The notes: a model not told the origin generated them from the letters alone. A stretch of 64,000 nt of DNA from Zoroaster sp. YZ-2022 (GCA_029582265.1 CM055830.1:21635448-21699447), one strand, 5' to 3'. Counted from the stretch's first letter, positions 22,583-33,904 are shown. Translations and numbers: made by a program.

Positions 22583-23031
22583 GTAAGACTAATTGCGGTG
22601 ACACCATGTGAAATTCTCAATTGAGTAGTAATTAGTTCTGAAAAGAACTGGAGGTACAACCCGACGTTTCGATCAGTGTGCTCTGATCGTCCTCGGGAGA
22701 ATGCCGGACTCTGGGAAATGCTGCTGCTTAAGTCGGCTGCTGGAGGATTACGCGATGACAGGATGCCGGAGGATTAGTTCGTTGAGGCGTGCAGGCGGGA
22801 ACTGTTGGGACTAGGATCCTAGGAGTTGGGGGAAGGAGTGTGTGCTCACTGAACCGAATCAGTTGTTGGCAAGCACGGGGGGAAGGAGGGTGGTTGACTT
22901 AGGATATAGGAGATCCCTCAGTCTGGGGTGGGTTGTGGACTTTGGATATAGAAGATCCTTCAGTCCGTAGTGGTCGCCAAATACTACTTAATTGAGAATT
23001 TCACATGGTGTCACCGCAATCAGTCTTACTT
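22583..23031 (-). mobile_element. Retroelement-like fragment with inverted ends and hammerhead-like motif
   Basis: The ends 22583-22640 and 22985-23031 are inverted copies (AGACTAATTGCGGTGACACC and GGTGTCACCGCAATCAGTCT). The interior minus strand holds GAGGACGATCAGAGCACACT then GATCGAAACGTCG. A stem followed by GAAACGTC is typical of Penelope-like and some tyrosine-recombinase or LINE retroelement termini. There is no RT in view. A second copy lies at 29187-29515. Confidence 0.5.
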
Positions 23032-23176
23032 ATCCTCCTCACCATGCAAAGCTACAAGTTTTACCTATTTACTACTCAAAAGATAATTTTTACATGATGC
23101 CACCGCAAACAGTCTTTACTTACTTTGAAAAATTGCTTTATAAGAGTATGATTACTCTTTTTGAACCAATACTATA

Positions 23177-23438
23177 CTACTCAAAACAATTTAGGGAACA
23201 CCGGAATAATCTCAGTTAAAGCAAGATCATTTATTTCAGATAAACACAATGTTTCACAAAATTGATGAAAAACAACTGCACAATGAAACAGATGATAAAG
23301 GATGCATGTAGTGATTACACATTTCATGACATGACTACTGAAAGAGAGAGGGGGTTGCAAATGAAAATCCCGGTTCATGGAACATTTCAAACCTATTTTA
23401 TGTTACAAATCCGGTGTTCCCTAAATTGTTTTGAGTAG
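23177..23438. mobile_element. MITE with Tc1/mariner-type ends, copy 1
   Basis: 262 bp bounded by CTACTCAAAACAATTTAGGG and its complement CCCTAAATTGTTTTGAGTAG, flanked by TA on both sides. The ends resemble those of Tc1-like elements that begin CTGCTCAAAA. There is no coding capacity. It is close in sequence to 36057-36300. Confidence 0.9.
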
Positions 23439-25370
23439 TAAACAACACTACAATTTGTAGGGATGTTAGACCCAAAATTCAAATTCCTTGTTTCTGTACA
23501 AAACTCATATAGATTGAAAGGGCCAAAAAATCAAACAAACTAAAAAAATAAACAAATTGATGAAACGGTTCAAATTTTAAGTAATTAATATTTGGGGTCC
23601 TTCCTGAAAAAATGCAATGGAACTTTACTGTATAAGCGTGGCACCGTGAGTGAAAACGTCTAAACTGTGTCTATTTTAATATGTTATATCTCCAAATCCA
23701 TTCATAATAATGCAATACTGAAATTTTAAAGACATCTTTCACAAATGTATTTGTGTTTTGTCCTGTAAGAGTTTACATAAAATATTGTTCTTTCACGAGC
23801 CCGTCATAGTTGGAGTAAGTTCAATAGGCGGAACAGCCAAAACGGTGACCCTTCCAATCAATGAGTGCGATACGGATCACGTGTTGCATTTTCTGATATT
23901 CCGTGTAAAACTTACTCCTAGTACACAGGTTTTTTAAATCATAAAACATTCCTATTTAAACACGTTATTCTCACTTTATTATTCAATAAATTCCGATATG
24001 TAAGTAAATAATATTTATTTGGAACTTCAAAATCTGTCACAAGCTTCGAAATTTCTTTGGGAGACCACATGTCTGCTGTCAAATCCCCGGCTTAATATCG
24101 GCCACGCACCGGCAAAGTCAAAACGGGGCCCTACAAAAATGCATCAATCAAAAGGTGATCCCGATTAATTATGGATCTTAAACTTGGTGATAATGTACAA
24201 AATATATTTATAAGTATTCGTGTAGCACGATCAGTTCGAAAATTGCGAAAACATGAAATATGAGGCATAATTTCACCCGCAAACGTGGCCTGTTTCGGTA
24301 ATCGTTGGAACTGTATTCGGATGTATTTGGTATGAATGAGACTTCCAAATATCACCCGAGCTTGCAAAACAGCCCATTCGGTTTGGTGCCGTGAGCACTT
24401 TCGCAAAAGAGGAGAACAATAGGAGGTCCTCATGTAAAGTGTACGTGAAACTTCATTAAAAGAAATACGAATTGATTGGATTATTTTAGGATGCAAAATT
24501 AAAGCCAGCAAACTTTCGTAATGTCATCAGAGATTAAAGATTTCTACAAGAAACCCCACTTACAGCTGTTGCTGCTCAGGAAGGTTCGATTCAAATCAAT
24601 ATCAACTGAGATCGAAATATGGAAACACAACGGCTAAGCCAAGCCTCGCACCCATTGTTGCTGTCCAGCTTTACGGCCGTGTGCAGTACATTTTTACGTT
24701 TTCTAAGACGAAATATTTGGATTATTTCTTCAGGATGTTTGTACCATCTCCAACTTCACATCAAGTGTTAAGGTTTTAGATTATAAGTAAGTAATGTGGT
24801 GTTCGGGTAATAACCAAATGTATATCTGTTTAAGTATATCTTATTAAAACATGCAGTAATACACACAATTTATAAATTATTATATGGATAAAAATAATCT
24901 GTATGCATTTAATTTATTATCGTTATTTATATAATATAAATCTACTGATATAATTACCCACGATATCAAATTGCCCCATATAATAAAGTAACATGGCAAA
25001 ACATGGGCAGGAATCGGCTACAAAGCTCCGTGCTAATAGGAACGGAATGTTAGCTTGGCTATTGGAGGGGAATTTTTTTACGGTACTATGCGCGCGCGTA
25101 TACGTCTGTCAGCCAACGATCGCTGGAGATATTCCGAGTGTACGCCTATAAACTGCAAAGTATGCCAAACGCGACGCACTATGACTGCCCTATCCATCAA
25201 AGTGATATAACAATATCTGTTTAAGTATATCATGGGGTAGGCCTTGAAGCCGTAAAATACTCCGTTTTAATTTTCATGGATGAAAACATTTATGCAGGTT
25301 AAAGAAATTGGTATCAATAAATATTTATATAATGCATAAATCACATCCCACCCTGATAATTGATATCTTA
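23439..25370. other. Mostly unique-looking DNA without a firm gene
   Basis: A 126-codon minus-strand frame (24131-24511) shows no domain and has codons typical of random AT-rich DNA. A CpG-containing patch at 25000-25190 (GCGCGCGCGTATACGTCTGTC) could be regulatory but is unsupported. Confidence 0.45.
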
Positions 25371-25376
25371 AAAATA

Positions 25377-25590
25377 AATAAAAGTATCCATGACTTTTTG
25401 ACCAGGAGTCTGTAATGCAGCAAGGCCCTTAAGAACAGGTATTTCTGTTTGTCTTTTTGTTTCTAACTGGACAGTTTGTTTTGGTGGTGTACTTGCAGAC
25501 TGAGGCTCTAAATGCTGACTTATATACATATTGAAGGGTGTAACGACCATCCATAACTCCTTGCCTTTCTTTACGGCCCTGTACACAAGT
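25377..25590 (-). CDS. Possible terminal exon, unrecognised protein
   Basis: Minus strand: a splice-acceptor-like CTTGTGTACAG precedes a frame starting AVKKGKELWMVVTPF. It continues through a Pro/Gln/Thr-rich stretch (SASTPPKQTVQLETK) and ends MDTFIYF before TAA. Composition is more protein-like than the surroundings, and the frame lies on the same strand as, and downstream of, the gene at 26866-28020, so it could be an exon of that or another gene. No domain is recognised. It may equally be chance. Confidence 0.25.
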
Positions 25591-25599
25591 GTGCACATG

Positions 25600-26860
25600 T
25601 CGTATGCCCGCGGGCATCCACGAACGCCTGGTTACAATATTATATCGTTGAACAATTTTCACTATGAATGGGCAAACTGTTATAAATAAACATTAACAAT
25701 TAACCTGTACGAATTTCATTTAAACACCATTTTCTTAACGGAAATTTTGAACTTCGTGGATATGTTCACATGCGAAAGGCACGTACATTTTAAATGTTTT
25801 CAAATGGGGCCTATCCATTCATATTAGGAACTGGTTCGCTACAGCATAGCTCAACGTAAATGTTATTACTGAACTATTATTTATCAAAATAATGATTTGA
25901 ATATTCAACAAAAGCACCTCTGGCAAAACTATTTCCAAGAGATGTTTGATACCTTCTGCAACTAAATGAGTTGTAGGTAAAGCTTTTTAATTTTTTTTTT
26001 ACAACTACTCATGGTTTTGTACATTCTTAAAACTAAAGTGTTGAAACAACTTTTTAAGAGTTCGGTCAGTGACAACACTTCATAAAGTTAATTTCAACTT
26101 AAGGTAAGTCAAACTTTATCAATGTTAATTCAACACTTTTAAAAGTTAAATCCAACTTTGTAAAGAGTTGATTCAACACTTTAATTTTTTTAGAGTGTGC
26201 CACAGCTTTAAAGAAAAAAATACCATTGGTAAATTTTGATCTGCTTTGTCTCACCTCATGTGAATGAAGATATTTATAAACAACTAACGTTGTGTCCTTA
26301 TAGGGGATAGCGAAAATGCCATCACAATTTGTTATCGGCTGACGACGTACTCTTTACAGCGTGGGATTTTAGTGACAATAACATTCTTCCGTGCATAATG
26401 GGGAAGTATCATTTGATGTAACTTCTAGGGAGTGATATCACTTCAGACAGAAACAATTTCAAGTTTGTTTTATACCATCATCTTCTTAACACTAAGTATT
26501 AGCTTAGAGTAAAACTGTGATCATTTATACTTTCTGAGAATGCTAAAGGTTTTAAAGTGATTCAGTTGTACAACTTAGGATGTATCATACATCCCTTGTA
26601 GTTGTACGTCCCTTGTATGTTCATTATTTGCTTTTTAACGACAAAGTGCAAAAATGAATGGTTTCTAATGCATTTACAGAAATATTTCCGAAGATGTTTT
26701 GTATTTAAGAAAAACAAAGAAGTGAGTCGATCTTGCCACTTTCTTAAAAACAAATAATAATACAAAATGAAAATAAAATTTATGCCGCTGTAAACGAGAC
26801 TTTTTAGGCAAGTTTATAACGATATATCCCCAAATTAAAAATTCAACTTCATCTGTCTTT
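25600..26860. other. Intergenic or 3' region of the minus-strand gene
   Basis: AT-rich. Contains a short series of CAACTTT/AAGTTG-type words at 26040-26190 and no coding signal. Confidence 0.45.
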
Positions 26861-26865
26861 TGTAG

Positions 26866-28020
26866 CTACGGTGGAAGGACCCATTTATTAAGCCACCTTC
26901 GACATTTCTCCACGGATGAAGCCTGAATTGTTGATTCAATTTGCCGGTCAATATCGTTTATATCGACTGGGTCGTCGACCCTTGTTGGTTCCGGTAGATC
27001 TAAAAATCTGTTGTCGTACCCAGGGAATGTAATCTCGAATGATTTCTCCCTGGTGAGTTGCCAGTTCAGATTGGACTGTGAATGTTTCCCCTCCCGGTTA
27101 TCCATTGGCCCTTCATGAGGCATATGGTTTATTTGTATTGCAGATTCGTCTTTCTTCAAATTAGACAAGTTTTGGTATGAAGTATGCACTTCCTTCCTGG
27201 GTAAATTACTGTCAGAATGGCTATTGGTAGTACGGAGATTGTATTCGCGACTTGATTGGGTTTCTGTCGAAGGCGGGTGTAATCTTGGCATGCTACGCTC
27301 ACTTGAGAGGGACCGTCTTGGGACGATGGTATCGTACGTATGACTTCTGGGCATTCCAGTGGTTTTTGAGCGCTTGGTGGCATCATTTGACCACACCAAC
27401 CTGGCTTCACTTTTGCTGCCCTCGCTGGCAGACGTGGCCGGTACGGCGACGCTGCTTCTGTAAACCGCTCTGGGTCGACGTTTACCTTCGATTGGTTTTC
27501 CTGCCGACACTTTCCCACCGCAAGAACTGGCGGAACTGCAACTTGGAAGCGAGTGGGGTGGATTTCTGTTGTTTTTTAAAGGTTTTTGAAATTTTAAGGT
27601 TGTGGGAGATAACTTAGAATTGTTATTCTTAGCATAATAACTATACAGTGCTCTATTTTTGACAAATGCTTCTGTATGCGTGTCACTGTCGATAGAATGA
27701 TTTGTCGCGATAGTCTTCTCGTCAATATCTGGAAATCTCAATTTGTGTCGCGGAGGTCTAGAATCCGTGGTTTTTCCGTTTCCACGTTGTTGTCCCAGTA
27801 CAGTCTGCACGATGGATTCCTTGTATAGTTGACCCCTCTCTCGGCTGATCTGATCCATTACCACCCTAGCTTGTAAGGACGAATCCCTACAACTTATGGG
27901 CAGTTTGTTGCGTCCATGAGAGTCAGTATGTCGTCTAGTTCCTTTACGTTCTGCAGGCCCACTCCTTTTTCCAGACTGTCGTCCACTTGTCATAACTGCT
28001 GCATTTTGCAAGGCATCCAT
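26866..28020 (-). CDS. Unrecognised disordered basic protein, 384 residues
   Basis: The best candidate for an ordinary host gene in the window. It begins MDALQNAAVMTSGRQSGKRSG at the ATG at 28018-28020; the frame opens a few codons earlier without another ATG, after an in-frame TGA. It is GC-richer than its surroundings and has no internal stop. Composition is strongly Ser, Arg, Lys, Asn and Pro, suggesting long disordered segments (roughly residues 10-50 and 130-330). It has few hydrophobic stretches, no signal peptide and no membrane segment. The C-terminus is the most ordered part: an acidic DDPVDINDIDRQIEST helix-like run, then VEKCRRWLNKWVLPP, a compact Trp-containing tail that could be a docking motif. 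It could be a single-exon gene or the large exon of a longer gene. I cannot assign a function. Confidence 0.65.
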   Translation of the reverse strand: MDALQNAAVMTSGRQSGKRSGPAERKGTRRHTDSHGRNKLPISCRDSSLQARVVMDQISRERGQLYKESIVQTVLGQQRGNGKTTDSRPPRHKLRFPDIDEKTIATNHSIDSDTHTEAFVKNRALYSYYAKNNNSKLSPTTLKFQKPLKNNRNPPHSLPSCSSASSCGGKVSAGKPIEGKRRPRAVYRSSVAVPATSASEGSKSEARLVWSNDATKRSKTTGMPRSHTYDTIVPRRSLSSERSMPRLHPPSTETQSSREYNLRTTNSHSDSNLPRKEVHTSYQNLSNLKKDESAIQINHMPHEGPMDNREGKHSQSNLNWQLTREKSFEITFPGYDNRFLDLPEPTRVDDPVDINDIDRQIESTIQASSVEKCRRWLNKWVLPP

Positions 28021-28985
28021 AAAGACTGACCTACTCAAGATTATAAAATATGTGTTTAATCAGTTCTACGATAATAGGCTAAGGTAAAATGAGTTGTCAC
28101 GAATGAGTAAATAAATAGTCGGTCGATCCAGCAGGCCTTTTGTACAGTAAGATGGAAACACCAATTACAGTTCTCGACCAGCGATTCTTTCGTATGTTCT
28201 CAGCATTCACATATCCAGACAGCAGCGGAAACCTTTGTGAGTTTCAGGCAGTCTTTTTAGAAGTTGGAAGAACTCAAGTCATATAGCGGTTCCATTTTCA
28301 GAATAATTCAAAACATCTCTCCATGTTTAACTCTGGCAGCTAGATTGTAATCCATGCTTTTTTTTGTATGCGTCGCCATCATGTTTTCCCTTCAAGACTA
28401 AATTATTGAATAGAAACGATGGTTTACATGTGAGTGCTAAAATGACAACTATATATATTGGTTAATGTCAAATGGACAATGAACAGACAGACTGACATGT
28501 TCGTGTGAAGAAAGGTATTTTGATTTCTACGCGGCTTCTGGTCGGAAGCGCTAACATCTGTCGAACTCACATTGCAGTCTGAGTACTAATTTTGCATAAG
28601 ACCCTGACACACAGTGCAAATTTAACTTCCGTCATTCCGTATGTTTACTGTCTCTGATCTATTCTTATTAAACACAATTAAGCTCCACCTAGTTCAGTCT
28701 GCGTGTGTAAATAATCAGCATGTTGAGTATGGAATTCAATGGCGATGGTATGTCGTTTTTCAAGAGGCCGAGCAAACCACAACGAGATCGAAGGTCAATA
28801 ATGATTAAAGCAACAGTGAACCATTTTTGTATAAAATGATATTTCACGTGGCTCCAGTGAGGTTCAATTTACACACATGCCAACAAAATGCAATATGTTG
28901 ATGTTGTGTCCACGGGTGTAAATTCCCCCCCCCCTCCCCCCCACTCCGCTTTTTTGGCCTGGGGTGGTCCATAGGATCATCCACC
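28021..28985. other. Upstream region of the 26866-28020 gene
   Basis: No second ORF. A TATTTTATAA-like motif lies about 30 bp before the ATG on the minus strand, rather close for a promoter. A C-rich run (28926-28952) lies near the far end. Confidence 0.4.
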
Positions 28986-29004
28986 GGAATTTGTCATGCA
29001 GTAC

Positions 29005-29186
<182 letters not shown>

Positions 29187-29515
29187 CGAACTAAGTCAAC
29201 CACCCTCCTCCCCTGTGCTTGTTAACAACTGATTCAGTTCAGTGAGCACACACTCCTCTACCCCAATCCCTAGGATCCTAGTCTCAACAGTTCCCGCCTG
29301 CGCGCCTCAACGAACTAATCCTCCACCATCCATTCATGGGATGATCCTCCAGCAGTCTACTTAAGCAGCAGCATTTCCCAGAGTCCGGCATTCTCCTGAG
29401 GACGATCAGAGCATACTGATCGAAACGTCGAGTTGTACCTCCAGTTCTTTTCAGAACTAATTACTACTCAATTGAGATTCCACATGGTGTCACCGCAATT
29501 AGTCTTACTTAAAAT
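29187..29515 (+). mobile_element. Retroelement-like fragment with hammerhead-like motif, copy 2
   Basis: Same family as 22583-23031, opposite strand. It carries CTCCTGAGGA (29393-29402), then a 7-bp stem (CGATCAG with CTGATCG, AGCATA loop) and AAACGTCGAG. The end is GGTGTCACCGCAATTAGTCT. The CTGAGGA box is intact here but reads CCGAGGA in the other copy. Confidence 0.5.
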
Positions 29516-29789
29516 TCAAACAATAAACAGGCATTTTTTGTTGCAAACTGATGTTTTATACCTACCTGTTTACAATTATGAGTGAAATACTGCAAACACT
29601 GTGACTCGATATAAGCACGCACACGTGTGCATATTGTTTAAATATGTTTGCAAATGGGTTCTCAACTGGGCGCCGCGCAATACCAGATCAAACACAGTGA
29701 CGTCAGACACGAAGTGCCTGGCTTATAGCCCAACTCTTTCAGTTGGGCCAAAAACAATTACAACATTGCAACACTATAGCGGTGAAATG
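29516..29789. other. Short spacer, nothing recognised
   Basis: Unique-looking sequence with no supported feature. Confidence 0.4.
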
Positions 29790-29797
29790 CACTCGGG

Positions 29798-30738
29798 CAG
29801 TGGCGCACCCAGGATTTGATTGGGGGGGCTCAAAATATTTTTATTTGAAATCCAATATGGGGGAGAGACATGGCTGACCCAAACCATAACCGCTAGCGCG
29901 GCTGCAGCCATGTCCCTAGTCGTGCTCGTCAGTGAACCTACGGCACATGTTAAATGTTTCCTGGTGGTTTCTAGTCGTAAAAAGAAGACATTATGGCATG
30001 ATTCGGACTCGTAGGGTTTTACCTTCCATATAATTTCCTCCTCTGATGTAAAGAACTTGAGCTTGTTTCGTCTGCAAGATTTCTAGAGTTAAATACTTTC
30101 ATTGCGTGGACGTAAAGTTTGTGATCATTCCGGGCGGAGCTAAATTTTTTCAAACACGAATTTGGCGGCAAAACCAAATCCCAATATTATCCAATCGGTG
30201 TTTGCTAAAAGAGTGTCACATAATCTTTGTAAATTAAACCCAATCCTGGGCCATTGTGTACAAACTGGAAAGGAGTTGATTATAATGCGGGCGTGTTTAA
30301 ATTTTACGAGTAACCTCAACGACAGTCAACGACCTCAACAAGAGAAACGGACAACAGAAAATGAAAATAAAATTAAGTAAAGCTGCTCCCTGATCAGGGT
30401 GCACCATGGCAGGGCGGGGGGGAGGGGGGGAGAATGTGTAAAAATGCTTGTTATATATACTGGTGGCCCTTCAAGCTTACATGCACATGCATACGCAACG
30501 CCGTAAAATATAATAGTGAGTGGAATAAATGGAAAACTTTTGGAGGGGAGCTTGAGTCTCCTGAGTCCCCATCCCTTGTACCACTGCCCTATACTCCTTG
30601 CCGAACTCCTCTGTAGACAAGACTTGGGCTCAGATTTTGCTCTCTTTCCTGGCTCCTTCTTTAAAAAAAAAATAAACATCAGCGGGCCCTTGGGGGGCTC
30701 AGAGCCCCCAAGCCCCCCCCCCCTTGGGTGCGCCACTG
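29798..30738. mobile_element. Non-autonomous hAT element with perfect 8-bp target duplication
   Basis: The ends are CAGTGGCGCACCCA (29798) and TGGGTGCGCCACTG (ending 30738), perfect 14-bp inverted repeats of hAT type. CACTCGGG occurs at 29790-29797 and again at 30739-30746, the 8-bp duplication expected of hAT transposition. The 941-bp interior has G-rich and C-rich subterminal tracts and no transposase; its ORFs are not recognisable. Confidence 0.93.
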
Positions 30739-31000
30739 CACTCGGGTTCCGAGTACTGGGAATTTCACGGCGCCTTTTTATGGTCCGTCTGCGATATTTC
30801 TTCAACATACAGTATTGCCAGTGTAGACTCACCCACACACAACTTGTTTTCTAAAACATGAATTTTGGATACGGTGACAAAAACGCCCGAAAAAATAGCA
30901 CTCACGCTAGTGGCGAAGACACAAGAGCCTTACCAGGATGTTCCGAGGACGCTGCTACTGAATTATTCATAAATATCCAGCAAAATGAACAACTTATCTA

Positions 31001-31500
31001 NNNNNNNNNNNNNNNNNNNNNNNNNNNNNNNNNNNNNNNNNNNNNNNNNNNNNNNNNNNNNNNNNNNNNNNNNNNNNNNNNNNNNNNNNNNNNNNNNNNN
31101 NNNNNNNNNNNNNNNNNNNNNNNNNNNNNNNNNNNNNNNNNNNNNNNNNNNNNNNNNNNNNNNNNNNNNNNNNNNNNNNNNNNNNNNNNNNNNNNNNNNN
31201 NNNNNNNNNNNNNNNNNNNNNNNNNNNNNNNNNNNNNNNNNNNNNNNNNNNNNNNNNNNNNNNNNNNNNNNNNNNNNNNNNNNNNNNNNNNNNNNNNNNN
31301 NNNNNNNNNNNNNNNNNNNNNNNNNNNNNNNNNNNNNNNNNNNNNNNNNNNNNNNNNNNNNNNNNNNNNNNNNNNNNNNNNNNNNNNNNNNNNNNNNNNN
31401 NNNNNNNNNNNNNNNNNNNNNNNNNNNNNNNNNNNNNNNNNNNNNNNNNNNNNNNNNNNNNNNNNNNNNNNNNNNNNNNNNNNNNNNNNNNNNNNNNNNN
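31001..31500. other. Assembly gap (500 N)
   Basis: Exactly 500 N. Frames that run through it are artefacts. Sequence on either side shows no obvious continuity. Confidence 0.98.
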
Positions 31501-31860
31501 ACTATAATGCAAATGTTAGCCAGTCTGTTAGCATAAGTACCAACGCCTTCACTGCACGTATCAATGGACGATAGTCTATGACCTACCAGTCTCCATTTCC
31601 AGTATAGTGTACCCAGTATTGTTGAGTAGAGAGAATGATAATAAACCAACCCCAACTGATATTGTCACAACAAAGTTTGTGTCCGCCTTTATTATTTTGT
31701 TGACCCGCAATACTGGGAATGCAACACTATGTAAGCGCCCTCCCTGCACAATCTCGCCAGTGTATTTCTGGTTCATACTACGCGCGGAGGTCACGCTTCG
31801 CGGACGCAGCGCAATTTTTTTCTTGTATTACTGCAGCCTCAGTGTTGTTTTTCACTGCAG
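31501..31860. other. Gap-adjacent sequence, nothing firm
   Basis: Short frames on both strands without domains. It may contain the upstream part of the decayed retrotransposon ORF that follows. Confidence 0.4.
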
Positions 31861-31866
31861 GCGGTA

Positions 31867-32565
31867 ATGGCGGAAGAGGTCGTCATTCAAGTTACTCCTT
31901 CCGAAAGACGAGTCCTTTTTCACGCATTTGGAGAAGGATATTGCGATTGCACAGCAGGCAAGCACTAGCTTCAAAATGCCGTGCACGAAAGCCAATTTTT
32001 CAGATCGTAATGTTGACACCCTCTTGTTTGGGCAAGAGAGTGATAATTTGCTTAATGACCAAAAATTACGAAAAAGTGGGGCCATCCATTAATGAACAAT
32101 TGACTCAAAGTGTGAACGCCTTAATCAGAGGCAAAATTCAACCTGGAATGCTCAACGAAAAGTTGAAACTTTATAATAAGCCAGAAAATTGTACAAACAT
32201 GTTCCTTAATTACACAAGTTAATCCAGAAATCTGGTCAATTCTGAAAACCGGCAACACGGTCACACGATGCCAAGCTACAAAAGATTCAAAATTGTTTTG
32301 TTCACGGATCTGTAGCCATTTCCATGGCTGCAGCAGACCAGCTCCTGAAAGCCCGTAACAATAAGACTGAGGCCAGCATTGATTCGGCCAAACTAATTTA
32401 TCAATCTCGTTGATGCAATTGCAATTGGGAATGGCATATCTTTGTTAAATTTGCGTCGACGTGACGCAATTCGCAATTTTGCTCCCCTTTGCTCATGTAC
32501 AAACCTTTTGTTTGTGGACGACTTTAGCGCAGTAATTCAAAAGTATTCAGGATGCCAATTGAAAT
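31867..32565 (+). pseudogene. Decayed gag-like ORF of a tyrosine-recombinase-type retrotransposon
   Basis: Pieces in all three forward frames resemble a protein family common in invertebrate DIRS/Ngaro-type elements. First comes a SDRNVDTLLFGQESDNLL piece, then VGPSINEQLTQSVNALI and LKLYNKPENC, then NPEIWSIL, and finally ISLLNLRRRDAIRNFAP followed by LFVDDFSAVI. The order is as in the family, but frameshifts and stops separate the pieces, so it is dead. No recombinase or RT is adjacent; the 500-N gap upstream may hide more. The family identification is from memory of the motif order. Confidence 0.5.
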
Positions 32566-32569
32566 GGGT

Positions 32570-33505
32570 CTAAGGGTGCACCCCACTAAAATAATAGTGA
32601 GGAATTCATGCGCCGAGCTGTTTATTATAAAGTGTATGTCCTCAAATTTTTCTGAAAAACAAAGATTTGAGGCCCATTCATTTGATGGATTGTGTAAAAT
32701 GGCCCAATATCATAACCTGGGGGTCCTTGGCTTCCAACTTTGAGTATTTTGGACACACTAGGCACTGAAAAAGTGGTCCTAATTTGATTTCAAACGTAAG
32801 GCCTTTTTCCAAAATGGCTGCTTTTCAGTGTGGGCGTTTTCACTACTGTAGAGGGTGGTTTTAATTGGGATGAGAATAACTCCCTGGAAACCTGGACTTT
32901 AGACAGTAAATAGAGAAGAAAATAAAAGGTTATATATCGATCAATATTTTTTTTCTTTTGGTTTTAAAAACTGTGGGACTTCTAAGTATTTTTTAATGAT
33001 TTTTGAATATTTTGTATTTAGCACTGTTTACTATGGGAGTTTATTTAGTGGGGTGAACCCTATATATTCAAAATGGCAGCGTCCATGGTTTGTTTTGATG
33101 GTGGGATTTAAACATGTCCTTTTGTTTACAGTATCAGTAAGGCTGACAATAAATGAAAAATCTTTACACATTAAATTTTCTCATTCAATATCCTTGTATT
33201 TCAGGTCTTTATTGGATGAATACAGTACTGTTACAACAAAAAGGTATGTGGAATTGTGAAATTCATACCATAGTCTGCATGTGCTCTTTTTCGGCTATTG
33301 TTTATATTTGCCATTTGGTCCTGTGTTTACAAACAATTCTTTTTTCTTCATTTATATATATATCAAATCAGGTTTTAATTATTTTTTAATTTTTAAACAA
33401 GTTTTCTGTCCTTCATTTATGAACTTTAATAAGATCTGATGACTGGTGTACATGGGTAACTGAGGTAAAACTTCTAGCCAATAGTTTTATTGTGGTTTGC
33501 TAGTT
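32570..33505. other. AT-rich spacer without recognised features
   Basis: Short frames only. It contains a weak polypyrimidine-rich stretch and CATGGGTAACTGAGG near 33450. Presumably it holds the 5' region of the endonuclease ORF. Confidence 0.45.
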
Positions 33506-33511
33506 GTAAAC

Positions 33512-33865
33512 ATGGAGGATTTTTGTGCCAAAATGAAGAGTTCTCTCGACAAGAAGACACATTTGTTTGAATCTACAGGGTGTGTCATTTGGCAGGGGTT
33601 CCAAAGGAAGAAATATGGACTAATGAATATCAAATTACCAGCATCAAACAAACGCACAATGATGCATGTGCACAGAGTGGCTTACATGGCAAACTCTGGA
33701 ATCTCTGATTTACCAGGAGAGTGTGATGTAAGTCACCTGTGCCATCATACATTGTGCGTTTGTTTTGAACATTTATCTCTTGAACCGCGATCTGTTAATA
33801 ATTCTAGAAAAAGATGCAAACGACGAAGACGTTGCGCAGGCCATAGGCCTATAAGAATTGTATAA
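33512..33865 (+). CDS. His-Cys box (I-PpoI-like) endonuclease-domain protein, 117 residues
   Basis: The ATG at 33512 has a good context (AAC before ATGG) and the frame is intact to the stop. Residues 71-102 read like the zinc-binding loop and active site of His-Cys box homing endonucleases: ECDVSHLCHHTLCVCFEHL, then SVNNSRKRC. By comparison with I-PpoI, H75 in SHLC would be the catalytic histidine, N96 or N97 the metal ligand, and C71, C77, H78, C82 and H87 zinc ligands. Upstream, CVIWQGFQRKKYG (24-36) fits the strand region that precedes this motif. The C-terminus is very basic (RKRCKRRRRC). The predicted role is sequence-specific DNA cleavage, possibly in a mobile element, since animals often carry such ORFs in repeats. 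A telomere-like tract follows 40 bp downstream. Confidence 0.75.
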   Translation: MEDFCAKMKSSLDKKTHLFESTGCVIWQGFQRKKYGLMNIKLPASNKRTMMHVHRVAYMANSGISDLPGECDVSHLCHHTLCVCFEHLSLEPRSVNNSRKRCKRRRRCAGHRPIRIV

Positions 33866-33904
33866 TTTAGCTGCATGTAAGTCATTCATATCATTTTCTG
33901 TTCA

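Noticed and set aside
24131..24511. 126-codon minus-strand frame
   Set aside because: No domain and no codon or start evidence; left as unassigned sequence.
27252..27617. 121-codon plus-strand frame
   Set aside because: Antisense shadow of the 26866-28020 gene.
30858..31655. Frames of 172-238 codons on both strands
   Set aside because: Artefacts of the 500-N gap.
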